This document shows, piece by piece, positions 7,957-16,190 of a stretch of 64,000 nucleotides of DNA; position 1 is the stretch's first letter, and every line of letters starts with the position of its first letter. Where the stretch lies: assembly GCA_945952105.1 (NCBI GenBank), contig CAMFGZ010000004.1, positions 213,377-277,376 on the forward strand, in the 5' to 3' direction. Source of the DNA: an uncultured Rhodospirillaceae bacterium (GTDB lineage: Bacteria; Pseudomonadota; Alphaproteobacteria; Reyranellales; Reyranellaceae). The notes beneath the pieces are model-generated. The model was not told the DNA's origin. It searched no databases and saw only the letters and a program-made list of their open reading frames with translations. The translations under genes were made by a program, and so were the position numbers.

Positions 7957-9561
7957 TCAATCCTCGCGATCGAACCGCATCTTCTTGATGCGGCCGGTCG
8001 AGACCTCGAGCGCGACGATCCTGCCGGCGCGGTCGCGGACGAGATGGGCGAGCTGGGTCGCCTTGATCCAGGCGCCCGGCGATTCGATTTCCACCGTGTC
8101 GGCGTCGATGCCGCGCACGGCCCACTTGGCGCCGCCCGAGATCAGCGGGCCGCCGACGTCCATCTTCCAGTCCTCGCCGTCGCGGGCGATGCGCCAGACG
8201 GCGGCGCAATCGGACGACACATAGGTGCCGGCGAGCGCGGCCGGCACCGCGGCGCGCTTGGACATCTTCGTGAAGGTGAGCACGCGGCCGGCGCCGAGAT
8301 CGACCTTCAGCGTTCCCTTTGGTCCCGGCTTCAGCGCGAATTCGTAAGAGCCGCGTTCGGCCGCCAGCCAGCCGCCGGCGCGTCGGCCCAGCGCGAAAGG
8401 CATGCCGTTCTGCGTTACCGTCGCCTCGCCGTTGCGCCACTCCAGATCGAACAGCGACGGCTCCGCGGCGTTGAACCAGGACCCGCCGAGCGGCTTGATC
8501 TCCGCCTGCGTGATCGGCGCCAGCGCGGGCTTCATCTTCCTGTCGTCTTCCAGCGCCAGCGCCGCGATGGCGCGGGCGCGCCGCCACGGATCGATGCTGC
8601 CGAGGTTGGCGATGACGACGACCGTGAGGCCGGCCTTCGGCACGCGCAGGAATTCGGTGCGGAAGCCCGGCCACAGGCCGCCATGGCCGATCGTCTGCAG
8701 CCCGCGCAGTTCCTCGACGGCGACGCCGCGCCGGTAGTTGTTGGCTTTGCCGCCGGTGAGCGGCGCGATGGCGGCAAGTTGCGCGGGGATCGTCTTGCCC
8801 AAGGTTGGCTTGTCGAAATGCCGGCTCCAGATCAGCAGATCCTCAACCGTCGAGGTGAGGCCGCCTTCGCCGCCTTGCGGATAGCCGTGAGCGGCGCGGC
8901 GGAAGCCCTGCTCGCGGTCGCCGAGATAGCCGGTGGCTAGGTTCGGGATCACCGCGTCGATCTCCGCGACGAGCGAGGTGTGCGCCATGCCCAGCGGCTT
9001 GAAGATGCGCTCGGCCAGAACGTCGCCCAGCTTCTTCTTCGCCAGCTTCTCGACGATCAGGCCGAGCAACAGGAAGTTGGTGTTGCTGTAGAGGAAGCGG
9101 CTGCCTGGTGCGAAGTTGAGATGGCGGTTGCGCGTGCAGGCGTCGAACAGGTCCTTGGGCCGGGCCGGCCTGTCGAGCCCGTGGCCGCCCAAGCGCAGCA
9201 GCTCGAGGAAGTCGGGCAGGCCGCTCGAATTGCGCATCATCTGGTCGATCGTGACCGGCAGCGGCGCCAGCTCGGGCAGGTATTTGTGCGGCGGATCGGA
9301 GAGTTTGAGCTTGCCCTCCGCCGCCAGCATCAGCGCGGCCGTCACCGTGAATTGCTTGCTCACCGAGGCGATGCGGAAGCGCGTGTCGGGGCGGATCGGC
9401 ACGCCGAGCTCGATGCTCGCGAGGCCGAAGCCCTTGCAGAACTCGACCTTGCCGTCGCGCATGACGCCGACGACGGCGCCCGGCGAACCGGGCTTGGTGT
9501 AAGGGGCAAACAACGCGTTGACGCGGCGCTCGAAGACGGCGGATTCGATGGCTTCAGACAT
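7957..9561 (-). CDS. Serine hydrolase, beta-lactamase/D-aminopeptidase type
   Basis: Family S12 penicillin-binding-protein-like hydrolase, 534 residues. The catalytic SxxK is S66-V-S-K69 in FRIASVSKQFTVTAAL. FLYSNTNFLLLG supplies the Tyr of the YxN motif, and IGHGGLWPGF is the HxG equivalent of the KTG triad. About 170 residues follow the catalytic domain; they are rich in beta-strand patterns and match the two lipocalin-like domains of Ochrobactrum D-aminopeptidase (DAP). No signal peptide is visible, so it is probably cytosolic and acts on D-amino-acid amides or peptides. Esterase activity is an alternative. Confidence 0.82.
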   Translation of the reverse strand: MSEAIESAVFERRVNALFAPYTKPGSPGAVVGVMRDGKVEFCKGFGLASIELGVPIRPDTRFRIASVSKQFTVTAALMLAAEGKLKLSDPPHKYLPELAPLPVTIDQMMRNSSGLPDFLELLRLGGHGLDRPARPKDLFDACTRNRHLNFAPGSRFLYSNTNFLLLGLIVEKLAKKKLGDVLAERIFKPLGMAHTSLVAEIDAVIPNLATGYLGDREQGFRRAAHGYPQGGEGGLTSTVEDLLIWSRHFDKPTLGKTIPAQLAAIAPLTGGKANNYRRGVAVEELRGLQTIGHGGLWPGFRTEFLRVPKAGLTVVVIANLGSIDPWRRARAIAALALEDDRKMKPALAPITQAEIKPLGGSWFNAAEPSLFDLEWRNGEATVTQNGMPFALGRRAGGWLAAERGSYEFALKPGPKGTLKVDLGAGRVLTFTKMSKRAAVPAALAGTYVSSDCAAVWRIARDGEDWKMDVGGPLISGGAKWAVRGIDADTVEIESPGAWIKATQLAHLVRDRAGRIVALEVSTGRIKKMRFDRED

Positions 9562-9642
9562 GCAGGCCAGTCAATCGAAGCGGCTCGCCCTTGTAAAGGC
9601 GAGCCGCTAGGCTTGCGCGAAGAGTCGGGGAGAAGACGCGCG

Positions 9643-10452
9643 ATGGACCGTCAGTTCGTGAAGATCGAGAAGGGGCTGGGGTCGCAGGGGCGCATCGCCG
9701 TCGTGCGTTTCGACCGCGGCGACAACATCAATGCGCTGAGCCACCAGGCGATGCGCGAGCTGCGCGACGTGCCGCGCGAATTCGAGGACGATCTCGAGAC
9801 CTCGGTCGTGATCCTGACCGGGTCGGCCAAGGCTTTCTCCGCCGGCTTCGACCTCAAGGATGCCGACGGTCGCACCCGCGACGGCCTGCCGCTCGGTGAG
9901 CGCATCCATCGCCAGCGGCTTGGCCCGAAAATGTGCAAGGCCTGGCAGGACATGGACCAGGTGACCGTCGCCGCCATCGAAGGCCATTGCATCGGCGGCG
10001 GCGCCGCGCTGGTCGTGTCGCTCGACTTCCGCACCTGCGGCCGTTCGGCCCATTTTCGCATCCCCGAGGTCGAACTCGGCATGAACATGAGCTGGGGCTC
10101 GATCCCGCGCATGCTGGCGCTGATGGGCCCGGCACGCACCAAGCAGGCGGTGATCCTGGCCTCCGACCGGATCGGCGCGGCGGAGGCGCTGGACTGGGGT
10201 CTGGTCGAGAACGTCGTGGACGACGGACAGGCGCTTGCGGCGTCGATGGCGTTCGCCGAGCGCATCGCACGCCAGCCGCCCATTCCCGTGCGCATGAGCA
10301 AGGCGTCGGTCAATCGCCTCGCCCATGCGCTCGACGATCTCGCCGCGCACATGGATGCCGACCAGAACGTGCTGACGGGCCTGACCGAGGACTACAAGGA
10401 AGGCACCTCGGCCTTCCGCGAGAAGCGCAAGCCTTCCTTCAAGGGGCGTTGA
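9643..10452 (+). CDS. Enoyl-CoA hydratase/isomerase (crotonase family)
   Basis: Crotonase-fold protein, 269 residues. Oxyanion-hole segments are AFSAGFDLKDADG and EGHCIGGGAALVVSLDF; RIPEVELGMNMSWGSIPRM follows, where hydratases place a catalytic Glu. Family members hydrate or isomerise enoyl-CoA thioesters. The exact substrate is unknown. I start it at the ATG 9643, where homology-like sequence begins, because the longer open frame upstream only mirrors the antisense hydrolase gene. It is flanked by unrelated genes and appears monocistronic. Confidence 0.85.
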   Translation: MDRQFVKIEKGLGSQGRIAVVRFDRGDNINALSHQAMRELRDVPREFEDDLETSVVILTGSAKAFSAGFDLKDADGRTRDGLPLGERIHRQRLGPKMCKAWQDMDQVTVAAIEGHCIGGGAALVVSLDFRTCGRSAHFRIPEVELGMNMSWGSIPRMLALMGPARTKQAVILASDRIGAAEALDWGLVENVVDDGQALAASMAFAERIARQPPIPVRMSKASVNRLAHALDDLAAHMDADQNVLTGLTEDYKEGTSAFREKRKPSFKGR

Positions 10453-10454
10453 AC

Positions 10455-10486
10455 CGGCGCGCGGCGCCCATACTCATTGCGCGCCG
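10455..10486 (+). terminator. Candidate hairpin after the enoyl-CoA hydratase gene
   Basis: CGGCGCGC (10455-10462) pairs perfectly with GCGCGCCG (10479-10486), giving an 8-bp GC stem with a 16-nt loop two bases after the stop codon. There is no poly-T tail, so termination efficiency is doubtful. Confidence 0.3.
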
Positions 10487-10525
10487 TTGCGCCGAACGGA
10501 CGGCAGAGCCATCGGAGGCAGAGAC

Positions 10526-12700
10526 ATGAATCCCGGGCACCTGCTTGCCTATCTCCGGCCCAAGGGCTGGCGCCTGCAATTCAGCATCGGCGCCATCTTC
10601 GCCATCCTGGTCACGCCCTCGATCGCCGGGCTGATCTACTGGTCCTATGATTCTTCCCTGGCTCTCATCAGCCAGTATGCCGAACGCGACGTCAGGAATG
10701 CGGCCGAGGACGCAAAGAGCACGATAACGGCGCCGCTCCGGCGGTTTGCCGACTCCGTCCTGATCGCGGCACAGGTCGAGGCGGCGATGCCGGGCTTTCT
10801 TCGCGGCCCGGAGTCGGACCGGACGATGATCCAGGAGCTGCGCAATAGTCCCGGTCTGACGAGTTACTATGTGGGCTTTGCCGATGGATCCTTCCGGCAG
10901 ATGCAGCGGGTTGCGCCGGGAGCCAAAGTGAGCGGCCTCACGCCGCCGCCGGAGACACGCTTCGCGTCCCGGATGATCGACCGGTCCACGGGCGATGCGC
11001 CTGTCGATCGATATGTCTTCCTCGATGCCGAGGCGCGACGCCTCGGCGACGGCTCCGCCGGACCCACGGCCTACGATGCCCGACAGCGGTCCTTCTGGCG
11101 CCAAGCCGAGCGGCTCCAGTCGGACCGAACACAATCCACCGTCTCCGTCGCCGACCCCTATGTCATCGGAAGTGTCGGCAAACTCGGCGTGTCGGTGTCG
11201 GCGCCGGTGCTGCGCGACGGGCGGCTCGTAGCGGCCGTCGCGACGAACTTCACCCTCGACCGGGTGTCGCAATATCTGCAGGCCCATCCTGCGAGCGCGA
11301 ACGCCACGACTTTGGTCGTGTCGCGCGATGGCACGGTCATCGTCCACCCCGACCCTGCCGAGATGACGGACCGGAAGGGCGACGAGATCGTGTCGCGGCG
11401 CGTCAGCGACATTTCCAATCCCGCGGTTCGGGCCGCCTTTGCCCGGCGCAGCGAGCTGAAGAGCGACCACTTCACGTTCAGGACGCTCTCGGACGGCGCC
11501 GAATATGTGGCGCTTTTCGTTCCCATTCTCGCCGAGTTCGGAAAGTCCTGGGAAATCGTGATCGTTGCGCCGACCGACGACTTCATCGGGCCGCTGCGCC
11601 GGAACAATCAGCTCATGGCCGCCGTGGGTACGGCGATGATCGTGATCCTCCTGCTTCTGATCAGCGGCTTCGCGCGGTTGATTTCCCGTCCGCTGGTGGG
11701 CCTGGTGCGCGAGATCCACGCCATCGAGAGATTCGCGCTCGATGCCGAAGTCCGGCTCTCCTCGAACATCAGGGAGGTGAAGCAACTCATCGGCGCAACG
11801 CAGGTGATGAAGACCGCGCTGCGGGCCTTCACCGCCTATGTGCCGCGTGAGGTCGTTCGGGGCCTGCTGCTTTCCGGCCGGCCGATCGAGCTGGGGGGAC
11901 GCAGCGCCCACCTCACCGTCATGTTCACCGATCTGGAAGCCTTCTCGACGCTGGCGGAGAAGACTCCGGCCCGCGCTCTCCTCGATCAGGTGTCGACCTA
12001 TCTCGGGATGGTGACGCGCGCGGTGAACGAGACGACCGGCTCGGTCGACAAGTTCATCGGCGATTCTGTGATGGCCTTCTGGGGAGCGCCCCTGGCCGAC
12101 GATGACCACGCCTATCATGCCTGCGTCGCCGCCGTGCACGGCAAGCGCCGGCTGGCAGCGCAGAACACGCTTTGGCAGGAAGCCGGCCTTCCCGAACTGC
12201 GCATGCGGGTCGGAATCCACAGCGACGCCGTTCTGGTCGGCAATGTCGGATCGATGGAACGCATGAGCTATACCGTCATGGGAGACGGGGTGAACATCGC
12301 CGCGCGGCTGGAGGGCATCAACAAGCAGTTCGGCACCTCGATCTGCGTCAGCCACTCCGTGTTCCGCGAATGCGGCGAGCGCCTGTGGCTGCGGCCGATC
12401 GATCAGGTTCCGGTCAAGGGACGGCGGGGCGACATCCTCGTGTACGAGCTTCTGGCGATCCGCGATGGAGAAGCCGACCTCGCGGGGTCGCTGCATGAGC
12501 AGGACCTCTGCCGCCGCACGGCCGAGGCTTACGCTCTCATGGCCGGAGGGGACCTCGTGGCGGCGGCCCGCGCCTACGACGACATTGCGAGCACCTTCGA
12601 CGATACGCTGGCCGTGGAAATGGCACGGCGCTGTCGCGAGGGGAGGATCGAGCCTCAGCTTTCGGAAATCTCGGAGAACGCGAAAATCCAGGCGGGGTGA
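10526..12700 (+). CDS. Membrane adenylate/guanylate cyclase with CACHE sensor domain
   Basis: Class III nucleotide cyclase, about 724 residues. One membrane helix near residues 20-45 is followed by a periplasmic dCACHE-like sensor to about residue 360 (SYYVGFADGSFRQMQRV, VSADPYVIGSVGK-type segments). A second helix (TAMIVILLLLISGFARLIS) and a HAMP-like linker lead into a C-terminal cyclase domain. That domain contains both metal-binding Asp motifs (LTVMFTDLEAFSTLAEK and DSVMAFWGAP) and GDGVNIAARLEGINK. It should make cAMP or cGMP in response to a periplasmic ligand. Start chosen at the ATG 9 bp after GGAGGC. No obvious operon partner. Confidence 0.88.
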   Translation: MNPGHLLAYLRPKGWRLQFSIGAIFAILVTPSIAGLIYWSYDSSLALISQYAERDVRNAAEDAKSTITAPLRRFADSVLIAAQVEAAMPGFLRGPESDRTMIQELRNSPGLTSYYVGFADGSFRQMQRVAPGAKVSGLTPPPETRFASRMIDRSTGDAPVDRYVFLDAEARRLGDGSAGPTAYDARQRSFWRQAERLQSDRTQSTVSVADPYVIGSVGKLGVSVSAPVLRDGRLVAAVATNFTLDRVSQYLQAHPASANATTLVVSRDGTVIVHPDPAEMTDRKGDEIVSRRVSDISNPAVRAAFARRSELKSDHFTFRTLSDGAEYVALFVPILAEFGKSWEIVIVAPTDDFIGPLRRNNQLMAAVGTAMIVILLLLISGFARLISRPLVGLVREIHAIERFALDAEVRLSSNIREVKQLIGATQVMKTALRAFTAYVPREVVRGLLLSGRPIELGGRSAHLTVMFTDLEAFSTLAEKTPARALLDQVSTYLGMVTRAVNETTGSVDKFIGDSVMAFWGAPLADDDHAYHACVAAVHGKRRLAAQNTLWQEAGLPELRMRVGIHSDAVLVGNVGSMERMSYTVMGDGVNIAARLEGINKQFGTSICVSHSVFRECGERLWLRPIDQVPVKGRRGDILVYELLAIRDGEADLAGSLHEQDLCRRTAEAYALMAGGDLVAAARAYDDIASTFDDTLAVEMARRCREGRIEPQLSEISENAKIQAG

Positions 12701-12737
12701 TCTTGCATCCCGTCCCGGCCCGCAAGGCGTCCGGTCG

Positions 12738-12926
12738 CTAGAACTTGCGCACCGGCAACTGATCGACGATGGCCTGACGGGCCGGGTCGTCGAGCATGGC
12801 CCAGCGGCCGATCTCGTCGATGGTGCGTCGGCAGCCGAGGCAGAGGCCGCTCTTCTGGTCAAGCTTGCAGATGCCGATACAGGGCGACATCACGCGACGG
12901 ACGGCGGACGAGGGCGACGACGTCAT
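12738..12926 (-). CDS. DUF1289 family protein
   Basis: Small 62-residue protein. The core reads SPCIGICKLDQKSGLCLGC, with four cysteines in the spacing characteristic of DUF1289, followed by RTIDEIGRWAMLDD. Family function is not established; a metal-binding role is inferred from the cysteines. It follows phaR on the same strand with a 7-bp gap, so it is likely cotranscribed. Confidence 0.85.
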   Translation of the reverse strand: MTSSPSSAVRRVMSPCIGICKLDQKSGLCLGCRRTIDEIGRWAMLDDPARQAIVDQLPVRKF

Positions 12927-12933
12927 GGAGCGA

Positions 12934-13590
12934 TCAGGACTTCTTGCCGAGTTCCGAAAGCTGGCTCTGTAACTCGTCGAGCTTGCGCTTCAGCTCGTCG
13001 ATCGCGGCATCGTTGGACGGTGCCGCGGCTTCCGGCCCGGGCGGCTCGTGACCGTTGGCGGGCGCCGGGGGCGCCGCCGCGGCGGGCGCGCCCGCAGGCG
13101 AGCTGCTGGGCGCGGTGCCGAACGGATTGAACATGCGCATGGCGTTCTCGAACATCGCCATGTTCTGCTTGCCCATCGATTCGAACTGCTGGAACGGGTT
13201 GAAGCCGAAGGCATTCTGCATGTAGCGGCGCATCTGGTCCTGGTTGCGCGCGAACTGCGTCATCGACATTTCCAGATACTGCGGCACCACACCCTGCAGG
13301 CTGTCGCCGTAGAAGGAGATGAGTTGTCGCAGGAACGGGATCGGCAGCAGCGTCTGGCCGCCCTTGCTCTCTTCCTCGAAGATGATCTGCGTCAGCACCG
13401 AGCGGGTGATCTCGTCGCCGGTCTTGGCGTCGTAGACCACGAAGTCGGTCTTGTCCTTCACCATCTGGGAGAGGTGGTCGAGGGTCACATAGGCCGATGT
13501 CGCGGTATTGTAGAGCCGCCGGTTCGCGTACTTCTTGATCACCACCGGCGCCGCTTTCGGTCCGCCGTCGGGTACTGCCTGGTCGGCCAT
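12934..13590 (-). CDS. phaR: Polyhydroxyalkanoate synthesis repressor PhaR
   Basis: Cytosolic DNA- and PHB-binding regulator, 218 residues. The N-terminal DNA-binding domain begins IKKYANRRLYNTATSAYVTL and is followed by the PHB-accumulation regulatory domain (FLRQLISFYGDSLQGVVPQY, repeated aromatic positions). The C-terminal third is Ala/Pro-rich and ends in a coiled coil (ELKRKLDELQSQLSELGKK). In the family, PhaR represses phasin and its own gene until PHB granules titrate it. It is divergent from the small partner/PhaC genes, which fits local control. Confidence 0.93.
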   Translation of the reverse strand: MADQAVPDGGPKAAPVVIKKYANRRLYNTATSAYVTLDHLSQMVKDKTDFVVYDAKTGDEITRSVLTQIIFEEESKGGQTLLPIPFLRQLISFYGDSLQGVVPQYLEMSMTQFARNQDQMRRYMQNAFGFNPFQQFESMGKQNMAMFENAMRMFNPFGTAPSSSPAGAPAAAAPPAPANGHEPPGPEAAAPSNDAAIDELKRKLDELQSQLSELGKKS

Positions 13591-13620
13591 TACGCTTCGC
13601 TCCTCTAGCTTCCGCGCGCA

Positions 13621-13649
13621 GTGAACGCTCGTTTACCGGGATCGTTCAC
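13621..13649. promoter_or_regulatory. Inverted repeat between phaR and the phaC-like operon
   Basis: GTGAACG (13621-13627) is mirrored by CGTTCAC (13643-13649) with 15 bp between them. It lies 31-59 bp upstream of phaR and about 95 bp upstream of the divergent gene. It could be an operator for PhaR or another dimeric regulator; it does not match the TGC-rich sites reported for PhaR in Paracoccus. Confidence 0.35.
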
Positions 13650-13743
13650 CTTAGCGCCGATGCCGCAATGCGACAAGGCGGGCTTTGCTCCTGCGAGAGC
13701 AGCACGGACGCGACGCGGCGACACGATGGGTTATAGTGAATGC

Positions 13744-14079
13744 ATGGCCTCTGGAAACGACGACAAGACTGAGGGAACCGCCGCCGAATTCGACAAGCTG
13801 GCCCGGCGCTACCTCGATTTGTGGCAGGCCCAGCTTTCCGGTCTCGCCGCCGACCAGGCCGTGACCGAACAGATTGCCCGCCTGTTCGCGGCTGCGAACA
13901 CGCAAGTCGCCTCGGCGATGCAGGCAACCCAAGGAGCTTCTCATGCAGGCACGACTAGGCCCCCGCCCGCTGCCGCTCCATCTGGGAACGGCGCTGATGA
14001 CGTGGGCGAGCTCCGAAAACGCGTGGAAGCTCTTGAAGCCCGGCTCGCAGAGCTCGAGTCCCGCAGCCGCCCCACCTGA
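13744..14079 (+). CDS. Small coiled-coil protein, possible PhaE-like/phasin-like partner
   Basis: 111 residues from the ATG at 13744 (an in-frame ATG at 13726 is possible). The N-terminal half is amphipathic and helical (FDKLARRYLDLWQAQLSGLA). A Pro/Ala linker and a C-terminal leucine-rich coiled coil (ELRKRVEALEARLAELESR) follow. This architecture resembles a shortened PhaE subunit of class III PHA synthase or a phasin; neither family is confirmed. Its last 137 bp overlap the start of the PhaC-like gene in another frame. The overlap and the divergent phaR suggest a PHA granule role. Confidence 0.6.
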   Translation: MASGNDDKTEGTAAEFDKLARRYLDLWQAQLSGLAADQAVTEQIARLFAAANTQVASAMQATQGASHAGTTRPPPAAAPSGNGADDVGELRKRVEALEARLAELESRSRPT

Positions 14080-15217
14080 ATCGCTGGCGGCGCTGCTGCC
14101 GGAGATCGGCGCCCTCGAGGCGCAGGCGGGCGAGGGCAAGTTCGAGGAAGCGCTGAAACGCGAGATCCTGCGGCGCATGGGGCGGCTGGCCGACGGCGTG
14201 CTCGCCTACCAGCGCAACGACGTCCATCGCACCCTGGAGGAGCCGCCCGCCGCGTGGCGCGAAGGCAATACGCGCCTGCTCGACTATGGCATGACGAACC
14301 GCACCGCGCGCCGGCGCGGGGCGCGCGCGGTGCTGGTCGTGCCGTCGCTGATCAACCGATGGGAAGTGCTCGACCTCACGGCCGAGAAAAGCCTGCTGCG
14401 CGCCATGGCGGCGCAAGGGTTGCGGCCCTATCTCGTCGACTGGGGCACGCCCAACGACGAGGAGCGCTGCTTCGATACCACGGCCTACGTCGCACGTCTC
14501 GAACGGGCGCTGGCCTTCGTCGCCCGGCGTGCGCGGCGGGCGCCGGCGGTCCTGGGCTACTGCATGGGCGGCACGCTCACCGTCGCGCTGGCCGCGCGCC
14601 GGCCGCGCCGCGTCGCGGGTCTCGCGCTGATGGCGGCCCCCTGGGATTTCCATGCCGACCGCACCGGGCAGGCGTTCCTTCTGTCGACCGGGCCGCTGCT
14701 CGCGGAAGTCGCCGATCGCGTCGGCGAGCTGCCTGTCGATATCCTGCAGACCCTGTTCTGGTCGCTTGACCCTTGGCTATCGGTGAAGAAGTTCGGCCGC
14801 TTCCTCGGCCTCGACCCGAATGGTGAGCATGCCAAGGAATTCGTGCTGCTCGAGGACTGGTTGAATGGTGGAGCGCCGCTCGCAGGGCCGACAGCACGCG
14901 AATGCCTTGTCGGCTGGTACGGCGACAATATCCCCGGCAGCAACCAATGGGTCGTCGGTGGCCGCCGCATCGTGCCGTCGAAGATCAAGGTGCCGTCGCT
15001 GGTCATGATCCCCTCGGGCGACCGCATCGTGCCGCCGCTCTCGGCCGCGGCACTGGCCGATCCGAAGAAGGGCTTGAAGAACGTGACGCGGATCGACTTG
15101 CCGCTCGGCCATATCGGCATGGTGGTCAGTGGCCGCGCCCGCGAACTGTGCTGGACGCCACTGATCGAGTGGCTGGGAAACCTTCCGACCCGGCGGTCCC
15201 GTGTCGTCACCGGCTAG
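13943..15217 (+). CDS. phaC: PHA synthase-like alpha/beta hydrolase (PhaC)
   Basis: 424-residue protein with the synthase version of the lipase box: C207 in LGYCMGGTLT replaces the usual Ser. Asp360 (IPSGDRIVPP) and His390 (LGHIGMVV) complete the triad. VVPSLINRWEVLDL and PYLVDWGTP match conserved blocks of class III/I synthases. The reaction is polymerisation of 3-hydroxyacyl-CoA into PHA on granules. The start at 13943 is supported by AAGGAG six bases upstream; it lies inside the preceding small gene. PhaA and phaB occur 2-6 kb away. At 424 residues it is longer than typical class III PhaC and shorter than class I. Confidence 0.78.
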   Translation: MQARLGPRPLPLHLGTALMTWASSENAWKLLKPGSQSSSPAAAPPESLAALLPEIGALEAQAGEGKFEEALKREILRRMGRLADGVLAYQRNDVHRTLEEPPAAWREGNTRLLDYGMTNRTARRRGARAVLVVPSLINRWEVLDLTAEKSLLRAMAAQGLRPYLVDWGTPNDEERCFDTTAYVARLERALAFVARRARRAPAVLGYCMGGTLTVALAARRPRRVAGLALMAAPWDFHADRTGQAFLLSTGPLLAEVADRVGELPVDILQTLFWSLDPWLSVKKFGRFLGLDPNGEHAKEFVLLEDWLNGGAPLAGPTARECLVGWYGDNIPGSNQWVVGGRRIVPSKIKVPSLVMIPSGDRIVPPLSAAALADPKKGLKNVTRIDLPLGHIGMVVSGRARELCWTPLIEWLGNLPTRRSRVVTG

Positions 15218-16061
15218 GTCCCCGGCTTGGTCTTTCGACTGGCGCGTCCCGGCGGTCTGGTTCGTGTTGCTGACCGTCTCGGTGTTCGCCCATGCCTATG
15301 TCGAGGTCGCCAACGAGGCGGCGCGCGGCATTACCCTGTCGTTCGCCAACGCCCTGGCGATACAGGTCTCCAGTCATCTGGTCGTGGCGGCGCTGCTGCC
15401 GGCGATCTACTGGCTGCACCGGCGTTTCCCCATTCCGAACCATCCGAGCAACCTCGCGATGCATGTCGCGGCGGTCGTGCCGTTCAGTGTCGCCCACACA
15501 CTCGGGATGGCCGCACTCCGGCTGCTCTGGTTCGGTGGCATCGTCGGGGTGCCGCACAGCTTTCCGCTCACCCTCGACCGGATGTTTTACGAGTTCGCCA
15601 AGGACATCATTGCCTATGGTCTGCTGAGCGCCGGCACCGTGGCGTTGCGCCATTATCTCGCGCGTCCGGCGCCGGCTCCGGTCGCCGAGACGCCGGCGCC
15701 CGTCCCCGACCCGCCATCCGCGCCGCTGCCCGAGCGCTTCGCCGTTCGTCGCAAGGGCCGCGAGATCATGGTCGAGGTGGCGGACATCGACTGGATCGAG
15801 GCTTCGGGCAACTACGCCGTGCTGCATGTCGGCGACGAGACCTTCGAGATCCGCTCCTCGCTCACCAGGCTGGAAGGCGAACTCGATCCGAAACGGTTCG
15901 TGCGCGTGCACAAGTCCCATCTGGTCAACATCGCCCGCGTGGTCGAGGTGACGCCGTGGGTGAACGGCGACTGGCGCATCCGGCTGCAGGGCGGGGCCGA
16001 GCTGAACCTGAGCCGCCGCTACCGCCAGCGGTTCGAGGCCCTGGCGCCCGTCAGGGCCTGA
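15201..16061 (+). CDS. Membrane-anchored LytTR-type transcription regulator
   Basis: 286 residues from a GTG that overlaps the phaC-like gene by 17 bp. The N-terminal half has about four membrane helices (WFVLLTVSVFAHAYV, SSHLVVAALLPAIYWL and others). A Pro-rich linker (residues about 155-175) leads to a C-terminal LytTR DNA-binding domain with IDWIEASGNYAVLHVGDE, RSSLTRLEGELD and FVRVHKSHLVNIARV. Such proteins bind DNA directly from the membrane; the signal is unknown. Tight linkage to the PHA synthase gene is notable but function is inferred only from domains. Confidence 0.88.
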   Translation: MSSPARSPAWSFDWRVPAVWFVLLTVSVFAHAYVEVANEAARGITLSFANALAIQVSSHLVVAALLPAIYWLHRRFPIPNHPSNLAMHVAAVVPFSVAHTLGMAALRLLWFGGIVGVPHSFPLTLDRMFYEFAKDIIAYGLLSAGTVALRHYLARPAPAPVAETPAPVPDPPSAPLPERFAVRRKGREIMVEVADIDWIEASGNYAVLHVGDETFEIRSSLTRLEGELDPKRFVRVHKSHLVNIARVVEVTPWVNGDWRIRLQGGAELNLSRRYRQRFEALAPVRA

Positions 16062-16190
16062 GACGGCTCTGACCGGACGTCTCGCAAGGCCTGCCGGTCG
16101 TCCCATCCGCCGCGCCGGTCATCCCAAAACGACACGAAATCAAAGACTTGCAAGCTAGGTCCCGGGGCCCATCCGCTCCGGAGACGTCCC

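Noticed and set aside
8980..9642. N-terminal extension of the enoyl-CoA hydratase
   Set aside because: It lies antisense to the serine hydrolase and lacks family features; crotonase sequence starts at 9643.
10439..12862. 807-codon antisense frame over the cyclase
   Set aside because: Shadow of the cyclase gene; no domain-like sequence.
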